Notes: a model not told the origin generated them from the letters alone. A DNA stretch of 43,582 bases from Massilia sp. PDC64 (GCF_900101265.1 NZ_FMZS01000023.1:1-43582), one strand, 5' to 3'. Counted from the stretch's first letter, positions 22,737-33,600 are shown. A program made the numbers and translations.

Positions 22737-25205
22737 TTATTGTTTGATTGTCACAGCCCGCCCATCGTACACGAGATCGGTCGCCTCGCCCTCCCTGCCG
22801 ACGACGAGGACCTTGAACCGGCGCTTCGTCTTCATGCCCGGGAACTTGCCACGCCGTTGCGCGACCGTCAGCGTGCGCGCCGCGTCGTCCCAGTGCATGC
22901 CGGTGAGCGCGTATTCGCCCCGCTCGTAGCCCCAGCCCTCGCCCGCGTCCTCGTAGTACGTGTAGTCGCCGTCGGCGCCCGGATAGATCCGCAGTTCGAC
23001 CGGCGCGTCATGCTGTTCCGACGCGTATTGCACGGCCGGGCCCATCGGGATGATGGTGCCGGCCTTCACGTGCAGCGGGATGCGGGCGATCGGCGCGGGC
23101 ACCGTCACCGTGCGGGCGCCGGCCACGCGTTCGCCCGTCCAGAAATCGAACCACGTTCCCGCCGGCAGGTACACGTCGCGGGTGCGCGCCGCGCCGTCGA
23201 CCGGCGTGGAGTTGGCCGCGTAATACATGGGCGCCGTCACGGGGCTGACCATGATGCCGTCGCCGAACAGCATCTGCGACTTGAGGTCGTACGTGCGCGG
23301 GTCATGCGGGAACGCGAACGCCACCGGGCGGATGAACGATGCGCCGCGCAGGTGCACGAGGCCGGCCTGCGAATAGATCGCCGGCAGCAGGCGGTAGCGC
23401 AGCTGGATCGCGTCGAGAATCGCGTCGTAGAACGGCGTGCCAGGCTCGCCGAAGTGCCAGGGTTCGCGCGGCGTATCGGTGCCGTGGCTGCGGAACATGG
23501 GCAGGAACGCGCCGAATTGCAGCCAGCGCGTGTACAGCTCGCGGTAGCCCAGGTCGGCGACACCCTCGTCGTAGTCGCCGTCCATGAACCAGGGCTTGCC
23601 GTGCGCGGTGAAGAACGCGCCGATGTCGAACGTGATGTAGGGGTTGCCCGACGCGCTGTAGCTCTGGACCGCCGCCACCTGTTGCGCGAACACGGGCCAT
23701 TTGGCCGAGATATCGCCCGTCCACGCGACGACGCCCGCCGCCTGGCTGCCCGGATAGGCGGACCGCGTCAGGTTCACGAGGCGCCTGTCGGGCGCCTGTT
23801 TGCGCCAGTTGCGCATCAGATTCTGCGCGTCGACGAGCGCATAGGCGTTCAGGTATTGCGGATCCATCACGCGCGCCAGGCCGTCGATGTTGACGTCATC
23901 CGCGCGGTCGGAACGCTTCGGATCCCACGTCCAGTCGGCCACTTCCGGTTCCGTCGAATCGCACCACCACGCATCGATGCCGTGCCGGCCCAGGTATTTC
24001 CACACGTTGCGGAAGTAGACGTCCGCGGCCTCGGGCCGGAAGAAATCGACGTACGGCGTACCGCCGGCCAGGTAGCCGCCGTCCTTCAGTTCCTTGCCGG
24101 GTGCGTCGAGCGGGCTCGGATTCGGCCAGATCGAGATCATGACGTGCGCGTTCTGGTCGTGCACGCCCTTCGTCATCGCGGACAGGTCCGGATAGCGCGC
24201 CGCTTCCGGCACCGGGCTGCCCCAGTGGTCCGGCGTCCAGTAATTCCAGTCCTGCACGATGACGTCGAGCGGAATGCGGCGCCTGCGGAATTCCCTGACG
24301 GTGTCGACGACTTCGTCCTGCGTCTTGTAGCGCTCCTTCGACTGCACATAGCCGAAGGCCCAGCGCGGCAACATCGTCGCGGCGCCCGTCAGCTGGCGAT
24401 AACCCTGGACCGCGCCATCCATCGACGGGCCGAGGATGAAGTAGTAATCGAGATCGTCCACGACGTCGCCCGTGACCGACGTCCCCGTCTTCCCATCCGC
24501 GAACGTCAGCGCACTGTACGTGTCGAACAGGACGCCGTACCCGCGCGTCGACACGACGAACGGAATGGCGATCCGCAGGTTGTGCTGGTACAGCCGCTTG
24601 GTTTTGCCGCGCAGGTCCAGGTCGGCCGTCTCGTCGAAGCCCAGGCCGTACAGCGCTTCGTCGTCATGCAGGCGGAACCGCGCCGTCGCCTTCCACGCGT
24701 CGCGGTCCTTCTGCTGGATATATTTGCCGGCCACCTGGCGGTCGCCGTCCACCGTCTTGACGATGGACACCGTCGCCGGATCGGGCACCGACTTGAGGAC
24801 GGGCACCCGTTCGAACGCGCGCGGCGCCGCCTCGTCCTCGCGCAGGACGACCTCGCCGGCCGCGTTGCGGAACACGAGCGCGCCCGTCGCCCGGTCCACC
24901 GCGACGCTCACCTGCGCCGAACGCAGGACGCGGGCGCCGCCTTCGTCGCTCGCCGTGATCCGGCCCGGACGCTCGGCGATCTCCGCCCGCATCAGGTGCG
25001 CGGACCGGGACCAGTCCTTGTTGCGCGTGGCCGTGACGTGCACGATGCGGTCGGTGACGAAATCGACCTTGACGCGGGTGTCATCCACCCGGTACTCGAT
25101 GCCGGTCCCCGCTTCGCGCACGTCCAGGATCGCGGCGAACGCCGCGTCCCGGCACAGCAACAGCACAGCCGCCGCCAGCGCGGTCCGCAGCGTGGGCCGC
25201 ATCAT
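22737..25205 (-). CDS. GH31 alpha-xylosidase-type glycosidase
   Basis: 822-aa exported GH31 enzyme, most like alpha-xylosidases acting on xyloglucan oligosaccharides. The start ATGATG at 25205 overlaps the GH97 stop (ATGA), implying translational coupling. A signal peptide spans about residues 1-24. An N-terminal beta-sandwich (LYGLGF 186-190, then YQHNLRIAIPF) precedes the barrel with GYVQSKERY, DWNYW, and nucleophile motif AWWCDSTEPE with Asp416; WTGDIS carries acid/base Asp498. C-terminal domains end at 22737. There is no PA14 insert such as some xyloglucan enzymes carry. The STEPE nucleophile signature favours alpha-xylosidase over alpha-glucosidase, but activity needs testing. Confidence 0.92.
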   Translation of the reverse strand: MMRPTLRTALAAAVLLLCRDAAFAAILDVREAGTGIEYRVDDTRVKVDFVTDRIVHVTATRNKDWSRSAHLMRAEIAERPGRITASDEGGARVLRSAQVSVAVDRATGALVFRNAAGEVVLREDEAAPRAFERVPVLKSVPDPATVSIVKTVDGDRQVAGKYIQQKDRDAWKATARFRLHDDEALYGLGFDETADLDLRGKTKRLYQHNLRIAIPFVVSTRGYGVLFDTYSALTFADGKTGTSVTGDVVDDLDYYFILGPSMDGAVQGYRQLTGAATMLPRWAFGYVQSKERYKTQDEVVDTVREFRRRRIPLDVIVQDWNYWTPDHWGSPVPEAARYPDLSAMTKGVHDQNAHVMISIWPNPSPLDAPGKELKDGGYLAGGTPYVDFFRPEAADVYFRNVWKYLGRHGIDAWWCDSTEPEVADWTWDPKRSDRADDVNIDGLARVMDPQYLNAYALVDAQNLMRNWRKQAPDRRLVNLTRSAYPGSQAAGVVAWTGDISAKWPVFAQQVAAVQSYSASGNPYITFDIGAFFTAHGKPWFMDGDYDEGVADLGYRELYTRWLQFGAFLPMFRSHGTDTPREPWHFGEPGTPFYDAILDAIQLRYRLLPAIYSQAGLVHLRGASFIRPVAFAFPHDPRTYDLKSQMLFGDGIMVSPVTAPMYYAANSTPVDGAARTRDVYLPAGTWFDFWTGERVAGARTVTVPAPIARIPLHVKAGTIIPMGPAVQYASEQHDAPVELRIYPGADGDYTYYEDAGEGWGYERGEYALTGMHWDDAARTLTVAQRRGKFPGMKTKRRFKVLVVGREGEATDLVYDGRAVTIKQ

Positions 25206-27202
25206 TGCGCGACCGGCGTCAGCGTGACGACGGCGCCGCCCGAACCGGCGAGCTTGAGCTTCAGCCGGGCCTTGTTCGTGACGCGTGCGCTGCGTGCGGC
25301 CAGGTGGTTGCGGTCCTTGCCGTCTTCCAGGATCTCGGCCGAGTAACCGGCGCCCGGGGCCAGGAAGTCCAGCGGCACGTCGACCGTACGGCCCGACTCG
25401 TTCGTCATCGCGCCGATGTACCACGTGTCGCCCTTGCGGCGGGCGGTCACGATGTACTGGCCGATGTCGCCGTCCAGCACGCGCGTCTCGTCCCACGCGG
25501 TGGGCACGGCGCCGATGAACTTCGCGCCGTCGGCCCAGGAGCCGTCCGCGTTGCGATAGGCGTCCGGGCTGTCGGCCACCATGCCGAACGGCGAGTCGTA
25601 CACGACGTACATGGCGACGGCCTGGCCGCGCGTCGTCTGCACGAACGGCTTCACGTTGCGGCGCTGGCCCATGAAATCCCTGGCCGCGATGGAACGGAAG
25701 CCGCCCGGCGTGTAGTCGATCGGGCCCAGGATCATGCGCGTGAACGGCAGGGTCACGTTGTGCGTCGCCGTGACGCGCGCGCTCCACTTGTTGTACTCGG
25801 CGCCCATCACGCCTTCCTGCGTCATGTAGTTCGGATAGGTGCGCGTGAGGCCGTCCGGCGGATACGCGCCGTGCAGGTCGACCATCAGGTGGTGCTTCGC
25901 GGCCCTCGACAGGATCTTGTGGTAGAAGTCCACCATGTCCTGGTCCGTGCGGTCCATGAAGTCGACCTTCACGCCCTTGATGCCCCAGGATTCATACAGC
26001 GCGAACGCGTCGTCCATCTGGCGGTCGAGCTGCTTCCACTGCAGCCACACCCACACGCCGATGCCCTTCTCCTTCGCGTAGCGGATGATCTCCTTCATGT
26101 CCATCTCGGGGATCGGCTTCAGAGGATTCGACGGCAGCGGTTTTTCGGAGCTGCCCTCGTACCAGCCTTCGTCGATCAGGATGTACTGCAGGCCCAGGCT
26201 CGCGGCGAAATCCGTATAGGCCTTGTACGTCGCCGTGTTGACGCCGGCGCCCGGCATGTCGACGGCCCAGCCGTTCCACCAGTCCCACGACGCCTTGCCC
26301 GGCTTGATCCAGCTCGTGTCGGCGATCGTCGACGGACTGCCCAGCGTCGGGATCAGGTTTGACGCCGTCAGGCCGCCCGGCGTGTCGGCCACCATCACCA
26401 CGCGCCACGGCGTGGCGACGGGTGCGTCGGCCAGCGACGTACGCACGGCCGGGCCCTGCACCTGCACGTCGCCGTCGTAGTGCGGCGTCAGCACGACGGC
26501 CACGCCCAGGCCGCCGTCGCCGCGGCCCGAGTAGTACGCACCGGCATAGCCGCGCTTGTCCGCTTCGGCGATGGCGAACGTGGTCTTCTTGTTGCCCGTC
26601 TTGCACACGAGCGGTGCGTCGAACGTGTGGTGCGGACGGATGGTGGATGCGGGCACGGGGTCGAATTCGCCTTCGTGCGAGCTGTCGAAGCGGCCCGGGT
26701 TGAAGCCCCAGCAGCGGTAGTCGGCCGGGAAGTCGAAGCGCGTGGCTTCGCCGTTGATGGCGAACTCGCCGGCCACCTGCTGGCGCGGCAGCACGTAGCG
26801 GAAGGCGACGCCGTCGTCGTAGGCGCGGGCGACGAGGTTGACCCTGATCGGCTTGTCCTTGCCGGCCAGCTGCAGCTCGACCTGGCTGTAGCGGTCCGCC
26901 ACGGTGGATGCCTTGCCGGCGACGGGACGCCAGGTCTCGTCGACGGTCTTGTTCTCGACGCCGGTCACGCGCAAGGTCGTGCCGTCCAGCGCGCCCTGGG
27001 TCGTGGCGAGGCCCAGCGGCGATTGCGCGATGACGGTCACGCCGTCGCGGATGACCGTGTAGGCCAGGTTGCCATCGGTGGCGGTCAGTTCGATCCGCGT
27101 GCGGTGGTCGGGCGAGACGACCGTGTACGGAGTAGCGGCATGCGCCGGCAGCGCGGCGGCGGCGGCGGCGACGAGCGCCGGGATCAGGTGTGCATGTTTC
27201 AT
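25202..27202 (-). CDS. GH97 alpha-glycosidase (probably retaining, alpha-galactosidase-like)
   Basis: 666-aa exported enzyme with an N-terminal GH97 sandwich (TPYTVVSPDHRTRIEL at about 24-39), the barrel (SWDWWNGWAVDMPGAG, ILIDEGWY, GVWVWLQWK) and a C-terminal sheet domain. The start at 27202 (MKHAHLIPAL) gives a clean signal peptide ending AHAAT. GH97 splits into inverting (SusB-like) and retaining enzymes. Here VKVDFMDR carries Asp414, and EGVMGAEYNKW carries Glu463 and Glu469. From memory, the retaining alpha-galactosidase BtGH97b uses an Asp at almost the same number as nucleophile and a Glu as acid/base, so a retaining mechanism is inferred. It begins 2 bp after GH29 and overlaps GH31 by 4 bp. 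Confidence 0.92.
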   Translation of the reverse strand: MKHAHLIPALVAAAAAALPAHAATPYTVVSPDHRTRIELTATDGNLAYTVIRDGVTVIAQSPLGLATTQGALDGTTLRVTGVENKTVDETWRPVAGKASTVADRYSQVELQLAGKDKPIRVNLVARAYDDGVAFRYVLPRQQVAGEFAINGEATRFDFPADYRCWGFNPGRFDSSHEGEFDPVPASTIRPHHTFDAPLVCKTGNKKTTFAIAEADKRGYAGAYYSGRGDGGLGVAVVLTPHYDGDVQVQGPAVRTSLADAPVATPWRVVMVADTPGGLTASNLIPTLGSPSTIADTSWIKPGKASWDWWNGWAVDMPGAGVNTATYKAYTDFAASLGLQYILIDEGWYEGSSEKPLPSNPLKPIPEMDMKEIIRYAKEKGIGVWVWLQWKQLDRQMDDAFALYESWGIKGVKVDFMDRTDQDMVDFYHKILSRAAKHHLMVDLHGAYPPDGLTRTYPNYMTQEGVMGAEYNKWSARVTATHNVTLPFTRMILGPIDYTPGGFRSIAARDFMGQRRNVKPFVQTTRGQAVAMYVVYDSPFGMVADSPDAYRNADGSWADGAKFIGAVPTAWDETRVLDGDIGQYIVTARRKGDTWYIGAMTNESGRTVDVPLDFLAPGAGYSAEILEDGKDRNHLAARSARVTNKARLKLKLAGSGGAVVTLTPVAQ

Positions 27203-27204
27203 GG

Positions 27205-28836
27205 TCAGGCGACTTTCAGGGCAATGGCATACGGGAGTGCGGGCTTGGCCTGCGGCAGCGTGACCTGCAGGCCTTCGGGTGTCTGGCGGAACGCGAGCGC
27301 GCCGCCGCCGACCAGTTCGACGCGCGCCACGGCCTGCTTGAGGTGTTCCCCGCCCGCGCGCATCGACTTGATCGTCACCTTGCCGTCTTCCGGCCAGCCC
27401 ATCACGAACGCGTACACGGCGTCCTTGCCGGTCGTGAAACGGATGTCGGCGCCGGAGAACGGCTTGCCCTTGCCTTCGTTGAAGCCGGGGCCGGACATCG
27501 GCGCCGCGGCCGCCTCCGCCACCGGGCCCTCGCCGTAGATCGCCCACGGACGCGAATCGTAGATGCCCGCGCCGTTAACGGCCATCCAGCGGCCGATTTC
27601 CTCGACGATCGCGCGTTCCTGCTCGTCGATGGTGCCGTCGCCGCGCACCGGCACGGACAGCAGCAGGTTGCCGTTCTTGCTGACGATGTCGATCAGCGTG
27701 TGCACGACCGTCTGCGCGCTCTTGTACGCCTTGTTGTCGTAGATGCGGCGGTCGTAGTGCCAGCTGCCGATGCACGTGCAGGTCTGCCACGGCAGCGGTT
27801 CGATGCGCGGGCTCTGGCCCCGCTCGATATCCCACACCATCGACTTGCGCTGCACCTCGTCGAGGATCTTGCCGTTGACGACGGCTTCCACCTTGCCGTG
27901 CTTCGCGACGCTGCGGTTGTACATGTGCGCGGCCAGGCGCATGCCGATGTCGCTCACCGGGTACAGGGGCAGCACGGTGTCGTCGTAATAGACCAGGTCC
28001 GGGTCGTAGTTGTCGAGCAGGTCGACGGTACGGTTGTACAGCTTGTCCGCATACGCCTTGTCCGGCGGCAGGACGCCGCCGCCCCAGGCCCAGCGCTCGT
28101 CGGTGCTGCCGCCGTCCTTGCTGAGCGGGTGGTTCTGCGCATACAGCGCCTGCGGATCCAGCCCGTTCCACCACTGGCCCTTGCCGTCGGCTTTCTTCAG
28201 CCGGCCGTCGTACGGCACGCCGGCCAGCGGCCCCGTCTTGTCGGCGCCCTGCGCCGTCTCGTACCAGTTCCACGCGTGCGCCGCGTGCACGGACACGCCG
28301 AAGCGCAGGCCGTGCCTGCGGGCCGCGTCGCGCCAGCCGCCGACCAGGTCCTTGCCCGGCCCCAGCTTCGTCGAATTCCACTCGGGCTGGTAGCGGCTCT
28401 TGTACAGGTCGAAGTTGTCGTGGTGGTTGGCCAGCGCGACGAAGTATTTCGCCCCGGCCTTCTTGTACAGGCCCACGAGTTCGTCCGGATTCCAGCGCGC
28501 CGCCTTCCACCGGCGGATCACGTCCTTGAAGCCGAACTTCGACGGGTGACCGTATTTCGCGACGTGATACTTGTAGTGGTCGCTGCCCTCCTCGTACATG
28601 CCGCGCGCGTACCAGTCACCGTGTTCCGGTTCGCACTGCGGACCCCAGTGCGCCCAGATGCCGAACTTCGCGTTGCGGAACCAGTCCGGCGTTTCATATC
28701 TGGACAACGAAGGCCAGGTCGGCTCGAACGGGCCGGTGGCCATGGGCACGCGGGCGCCGGCGGCGCCGGCATACGGGGACATGGCGAGCGCCGGGATGGC
28801 GGCCGCCATGTGCTGCAGGAGTTCACGTCGTTTCAT
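27205..28836 (-). CDS. GH29 alpha-L-fucosidase
   Basis: 543-aa exported alpha-L-fucosidase. The start at 28836 gives MKRRELLQHMAAAIPALA, a Tat-like signal; TTGGAAAG lies upstream. The open frame extends further back but that part shows no family similarity. The GH29 barrel shows WFRNAKFGIWAHWGPQ (52-67), WYARGMYEEG, KYFVALANHHDNF (130-142) and PDLVYYDDT, where Asp285 fits the nucleophile of the family's PD-WFD motif. The C-terminal beta domain (SGADIRFTTGKDAVYAFVMG) is present. First gene of a four-gene operon with GH97, GH31 and a CE1-type esterase, with a direct-repeat site 85 bp upstream. It fits removal of fucose caps from xyloglucan or similar side chains. Confidence 0.92.
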   Translation of the reverse strand: MKRRELLQHMAAAIPALAMSPYAGAAGARVPMATGPFEPTWPSLSRYETPDWFRNAKFGIWAHWGPQCEPEHGDWYARGMYEEGSDHYKYHVAKYGHPSKFGFKDVIRRWKAARWNPDELVGLYKKAGAKYFVALANHHDNFDLYKSRYQPEWNSTKLGPGKDLVGGWRDAARRHGLRFGVSVHAAHAWNWYETAQGADKTGPLAGVPYDGRLKKADGKGQWWNGLDPQALYAQNHPLSKDGGSTDERWAWGGGVLPPDKAYADKLYNRTVDLLDNYDPDLVYYDDTVLPLYPVSDIGMRLAAHMYNRSVAKHGKVEAVVNGKILDEVQRKSMVWDIERGQSPRIEPLPWQTCTCIGSWHYDRRIYDNKAYKSAQTVVHTLIDIVSKNGNLLLSVPVRGDGTIDEQERAIVEEIGRWMAVNGAGIYDSRPWAIYGEGPVAEAAAAPMSGPGFNEGKGKPFSGADIRFTTGKDAVYAFVMGWPEDGKVTIKSMRAGGEHLKQAVARVELVGGGALAFRQTPEGLQVTLPQAKPALPYAIALKVA

Positions 28837-28921
28837 CGGTATCTTTCCAAGGTAGGTGACGGCCGCTCGCGGGACGGCTCTTTGCTTGTCCCGCGATGGT
28901 GCCAGCGTGCCCCGGTGCCCG

Positions 28922-28958
28922 CAATTATGAAATCGTCCAGCGGGCATACGATTTTCAC
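28922..28958 (-). promoter_or_regulatory. AraC-type direct-repeat site upstream of the GH29 operon
   Basis: CAATTATGAAA followed 21 bp on by TACGATTTTCAC (half-sites at 28926 and 28947). It overlaps the last codons of the halogenase gene by 4 bp and lies about 85 bp before the GH29 start, so the operon can be switched on independently of the upstream halogenase gene. Confidence 0.65.
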
Positions 28959-30463
28959 ATGGCGGCCCCGGCGACCTGGGCGACGAGCGCGGCATGGTCC
29001 GGCATCGTGCCGACCACCTGGCGGATCGTCGCGCGCACCTTGCGGAAATGGTCGGCCAGGGCCGCCTGGTCCATGCGGTCGATCAGCGGATCGTTCCGCC
29101 CGGGGCGGATGCCGTGGCCCAGCATGATCGCCGCGAAGGAATCGGCCTGGAACCCCTCGCGGTCGTAGATCGTGACGCGGCCCGTGGCGCGGAACAGCTC
29201 GATCTGGTGCTGCAGCGTGTCGGGCACCTTCATGTTGGCGCAATAGCGCCAGAATTCGGAATCCGTGCGGTTCGTGAGCTTGTAGTGCAGGATGATGAAG
29301 TCGCGCACGAATTCGTAGCGCTGCGCGGCCAGGCGGTTGAACTCGTCGGCCAGTTCCGGGCTGCAATCGCGGTCGGGGAAGTACTGGAGCAGCCAGCCGA
29401 CCGCCAGTTCGATGATGTTGATGCTCGTCGATTCGAGCGGTTCGAGGAAGCCGCTCGACAGGCCCACCGCCACGCAGTTCTTGATCCACGACTTGCGCCG
29501 CCGGCCCGTCGTGAAGCGCAGCTGGCGCGGGGACTCGAGCGGCTCGGTGTCCACGCCGTCCAGCAGCACGCGCCCCGCCTCCTCGTCCGACATGAAAGCG
29601 TCGCAGTACACGTGGCCGTTGCCGTTGCGGTGCTGCAGCGGGATGCGCCACTGCCAGCCCGCGGGCTTCGCCGTCGACCGCGTGTACGGCGTGAGGCGGT
29701 CGGCCAGGGCGCTGGGCACGGCTTGCGCGCTGTTACAGGGCAGCATGGCGCTCCAGTCCTCGTAGCCGGCCTTGTACACGCCTTCGATCAGCAGGCCGCG
29801 GAAGCCCGTGCAGTCGACGAACAGGTCGCCCTGGATGCGGCGGCCGTCCTGCAGCTGCAGGGCCGTGATGAAGCCCGTTTCCGGATGCTGCTCGACGTTG
29901 CCGACCGTGCCCTCGACGCGCCGCACGCCGCGCGCCGTCGCGTACTCGCGCAGGTACAGCGCATACAGGCCCGCATCGAACTGGAACGCATAGGTGTAGG
30001 CATTGGTGGGGCCGGGCTGGTCGCCGTACGGCGGCACGAACCTGTTCTCGTGCGCCATCACCGTCGAGATCGACCATTCTTCGTACGACGGCATATTCGG
30101 GTTGTCGCGCGCGAGGCGCAGCCAGTACATGAAGGCCGGACGGTTCTCGATCGTCGGGCCGAAATCGCTGAAGCCGTGGAAGAAGCGGTTGCCGAGATGG
30201 CCCCAGTCGCGGAAGTCGATGCCCAGCTTGAACGTGGCCTTCGTGCGCCGGACGAAATCCGCCCCGTCGATGCCGAGCGCGTGGTTGTAGTAGCGGATCG
30301 TCGGCAGCGTGGACTCCCCCACGCCGACGGTGCCGATCTCCGGCGACTCGACGAGGACGATCTCGCACGACCCGCCCAGCTTGAGCGCGAGCGGCGCCGC
30401 GGTCATCCAGCCGGCGGTACCGCCGCCCACGATGACGATTTTACGGATGGCCTTGTCGGACAT
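28955..30463 (-). CDS. Flavin-dependent tryptophan-halogenase-family protein
   Basis: 502-aa cytoplasmic protein. The N-terminal FAD motif is IVIVGGGTAGWM (9-20). The halogenase signature WQWRIP (271-276 region) is present. Catalytic residues known from PrnA are conserved: Lys79 in KATFKLGIDF, and Glu344 in GFLEPLESTSI. So it should form hypochlorous or hypobromous acid at a bound flavin, using FADH2 from a separate reductase, which is not encoded here. It has TGGAGAACACC ahead of the ATG at 30463, lies downstream of TBDR2 past a terminator, and has no other secondary-metabolite gene nearby. From memory, similar halogenases (BrvH and Xanthomonas enzymes) occur beside TonB receptors and prefer bromide and indole-like substrates. 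Its link to glycan use is unknown. Confidence 0.93.
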   Translation of the reverse strand: MSDKAIRKIVIVGGGTAGWMTAAPLALKLGGSCEIVLVESPEIGTVGVGESTLPTIRYYNHALGIDGADFVRRTKATFKLGIDFRDWGHLGNRFFHGFSDFGPTIENRPAFMYWLRLARDNPNMPSYEEWSISTVMAHENRFVPPYGDQPGPTNAYTYAFQFDAGLYALYLREYATARGVRRVEGTVGNVEQHPETGFITALQLQDGRRIQGDLFVDCTGFRGLLIEGVYKAGYEDWSAMLPCNSAQAVPSALADRLTPYTRSTAKPAGWQWRIPLQHRNGNGHVYCDAFMSDEEAGRVLLDGVDTEPLESPRQLRFTTGRRRKSWIKNCVAVGLSSGFLEPLESTSINIIELAVGWLLQYFPDRDCSPELADEFNRLAAQRYEFVRDFIILHYKLTNRTDSEFWRYCANMKVPDTLQHQIELFRATGRVTIYDREGFQADSFAAIMLGHGIRPGRNDPLIDRMDQAALADHFRKVRATIRQVVGTMPDHAALVAQVAGAAM

Positions 30464-30525
30464 GGTGTTCTCCAGTACAGAAACGCCGGCCGGAAAGTGT
30501 ACCCCATCCGCACCGGGCTGCCGGC

Positions 30526-30555
30526 AAAAAAAGAAAAGGCCGCCATCAAGGCGGC
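30526..30555 (-). terminator. Rho-independent terminator after TBDR2
   Basis: On the minus strand a GCCGCC/GGCGGC stem with a 5-nt loop is followed by CTTTTCTTTTTTT. It lies about 67 bases past the TBDR2 stop and before the halogenase, so the halogenase is probably expressed by partial read-through. Confidence 0.7.
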
Positions 30556-30621
30556 TGGGTTGCGGCGACGCCTCCCGCGGTTTCGACTTCGGACCGCAGG
30601 AGGCAAGCGCCTTGCGACAAC

Positions 30622-33600
30622 TTAGAACGCGTAGCGCGCCGACAACGTGAAGCGCCGTCCGGTGTAATACACGCCGTTCAGCTTCATGCCGATGCCCTGC
30701 TGGTTGTACGACTTGTAGAGCTCGTCCGTGAGGTTCGACACGTCGAAGTTCACGGTCAGGTTTTCCGTGGCCTTGTACTGGACGCCCATGTCAACCTGTC
30801 CGTAGGCACCGCTCCATGCCGGCAGCACGTAGTTCACCGAATAGCCCTGATTGAATTTCGGGTCGTCCGGATTCATCGAGATGCCGCTGGAGTCGTACGT
30901 GCCCCACGTGTGAATCGCCGTCATCGCGCTCGAGCGCCAGCTGTACGCCACGCGCGCCGACACCGGTCCCTTGTCGTACAGCAGCGCCAGGTTGTACGCG
31001 TTCTTCGACAGGCCCATCACAGGCAGGTCGCCGTTGAAGTAGCGGCCGTCGGTGTCGCACCCGCCCAGCGCGCTGATGATCGTCGTCTCGTCCGTGCTCG
31101 GCGTGCACCATTTACGGTTCCCCGGCAAGCCCATGTCGAGTTTGCTGTTGATGTAGGTGTAGTTGGCCGATACGCCGAAGCCGGACAGCAGGCCAGGCAG
31201 CATGTCGAAATACTGCTGGTAACCGAGCTCCAGACCGCTGACGCGACCGCGTGCCCCGTTGACCGGCGCCGTGAGCAGGAAGTCATGCGACTGGCCGGCC
31301 ACGTCCTTGATCGGCAGCAGCGTCGTCTTGTCGATGACGATGTCCTTGAGCTTCTTGTTGAACAACGCCAGCGTGAGCGAGTTGCCCTTGCCGAAGTAGT
31401 ACTCCGCCGTCAGGTCGAGATTGTTCGACCGGGTCGGTTTGAGCTGCGTGTTGCCGTTGGCGTTGCCGGTGTAGTTGACCGTCCGGAGGATCTGTTTGTT
31501 CGGGTCCGTCGGATCGGGGTCGAACTTGGGCGTCACGCCCAGCGTCGTATAGGCTTGCATCTTGTAGAAATCGGGCCGCGACATGCCCTGCGACGCCGCG
31601 AAGCGGAACTGCAGCTCGTCGCTGGCCTTCATCCTCAGGTTCAGCGTCGGCAAGGTATTCGTATAGGTGTTATCGAATACCTGCTTGTTCCTCATCGCTG
31701 CGAACATGGGCACGCCGGCCGCGGCATCGTCCGTCTTCGTCGCGTCGAGCAGCGTGTAGCCTTCCGCCATTTCTTTCGTGCGGACGACGCGCACGCCCAC
31801 GTTGCCGTCCACCGGGAAGCGCAGGTTATCGAAGCCGAAACGAAGCTGGCCGTAGATGGCCTGCGTGCGCTCGCCCTGCTTGTTGCGGGCGATCGGGTCG
31901 CCGAACGGCGCAGGCGTCCAGTTGCAGATGCCGTCGTTCAGGTGTGCGGGTTTGCAGACCGCCTTGACGAATTCGTGCAGCGTGGCGAAGCCGGGCGGCG
32001 GCGAGCCGCCACCCGTCAGGCCCTGCGTCGGCACCACGAGCGTCGGCACCGACGCCTTGCCGTTGAAGAAGCCACTGTACGTCTGCGTGGTGTTGAATTT
32101 GTTGAAGCGCGGATCGCCCAGGGAGATCATCGAGCTCAGCGGCTGCCAGTCCGCAGGCCCGACCGCCCACGCGGCGCCAAGCCCGGTCCATTGGTCGTTC
32201 GGCGTATTCGCCTGCGTGAGCGAATCACGCTCGGTCTGGCGGAAGCCGAAACGCAGGTCCTGGAGAATCGGATGATCGAACGTGTACTTGCCGTCCAGTT
32301 TCAGCGAGTTCTGCGTGGCGGTGGCCACGTCCCTGTGCTGCTGCGTGGAGTCCCAGTTGTAGTTGGCCACGTTCGACAGGAAAGCCCGGTCCGAGGCGTC
32401 GAAGTTGACCTGCGGGATGTCCCCCCTCAGGTCCACGACCTGCTTCGCCATCAGCGCGTTCAGCGCCACCAGGTTGTCCCAGCCTTCCGTGGTCGACCGG
32501 GTGTGCTGCAGGTCCAGGGTGAAGGACAACTGGTCCGAAGCCTTCCACTGCGTGTTCCATGCGACGTCGGTCGTCGCCGATTCGCGGCCCACGCTGCGCG
32601 CGTTGGAGCCGATCATCAGGCCCTTGTCCTGGGGATCGGTCAGCGTGCCGGTCAACAGTGCGCCCTGGCTGTCGAACGTGGCGTTGGACACCATGACGTT
32701 ACGCGGATTCACCTGCATGAACTGCTGGTTCTCCGCCGTCGCCAGCTTGTATTTCGACCTGAAATAGGTCAGACCGGAGACCCAGTCGCCCTTTTTCCAC
32801 TGCAGCGCGCCATAGAGGCCCTCGCGGGTGCGGTCGAAGTCGCCCACGTTCCAGTTGACGCCCGGGGGAACCCAGCGCTCCTGGCCGCTCGTGTCGCCCA
32901 CCACGGCGTCGGTGCGCGGGAAATAGTGGCCGACGCCCATGCCGTTGCTGCGCGTGGCGATCTTCGAGCGCGACACGTCGATCAATGCGCCGACCTGGCC
33001 CAGGCCGGTGTTCCAGCGGTTCGACAGCATGGCGGAAAACGCCGGCTGGGTGGTCCCGCGCAGCTGCGAGCGCGAGGCTTCCACCGTCGCCCCGCCCTTG
33101 AATCCCTTGAAGTCGAACGGCATCGCGGTGCGCAGGTCGACCAGGCCGCCGATGGCGCCTTCGATCCGCTCGGCGGACGGGTTCTTGTACACGTCGATGC
33201 CCGCCAGCAGTTCGGGCGGCACATCCTCGAAGCTCAGTGCGCGGCCGCCGTTCGCGGAGAACGAGTCGCGCCCGTTCAGTTCCGAACGCACGTAGCTCAG
33301 GCCGCGGATCGACACGCCGCTGCCTTCCGCGGCGAAGCGATTGTCCTCGCCCACGCCCTGCAGCGGGTCGGCCCGGCCCAGCACGCGGTCGATGGTCACG
33401 CCCGGCATGCGCTGCAGGACTTCGGTCACCGACTTGTCCGGCAGCTTGCCGATGTCGTCGGCGACGATCGAGTCGATGATCTCGTCCGCCGTGCGCTTGC
33501 GGGCGGCGGCCGATTCCAGCGCGGCGCGCTGGCCCACGACGACGACGGTAGTCGCCTCGTCTTTCTTGGTAGCGTCGTCTGCCAGCGCGGCGTGCGCGAA

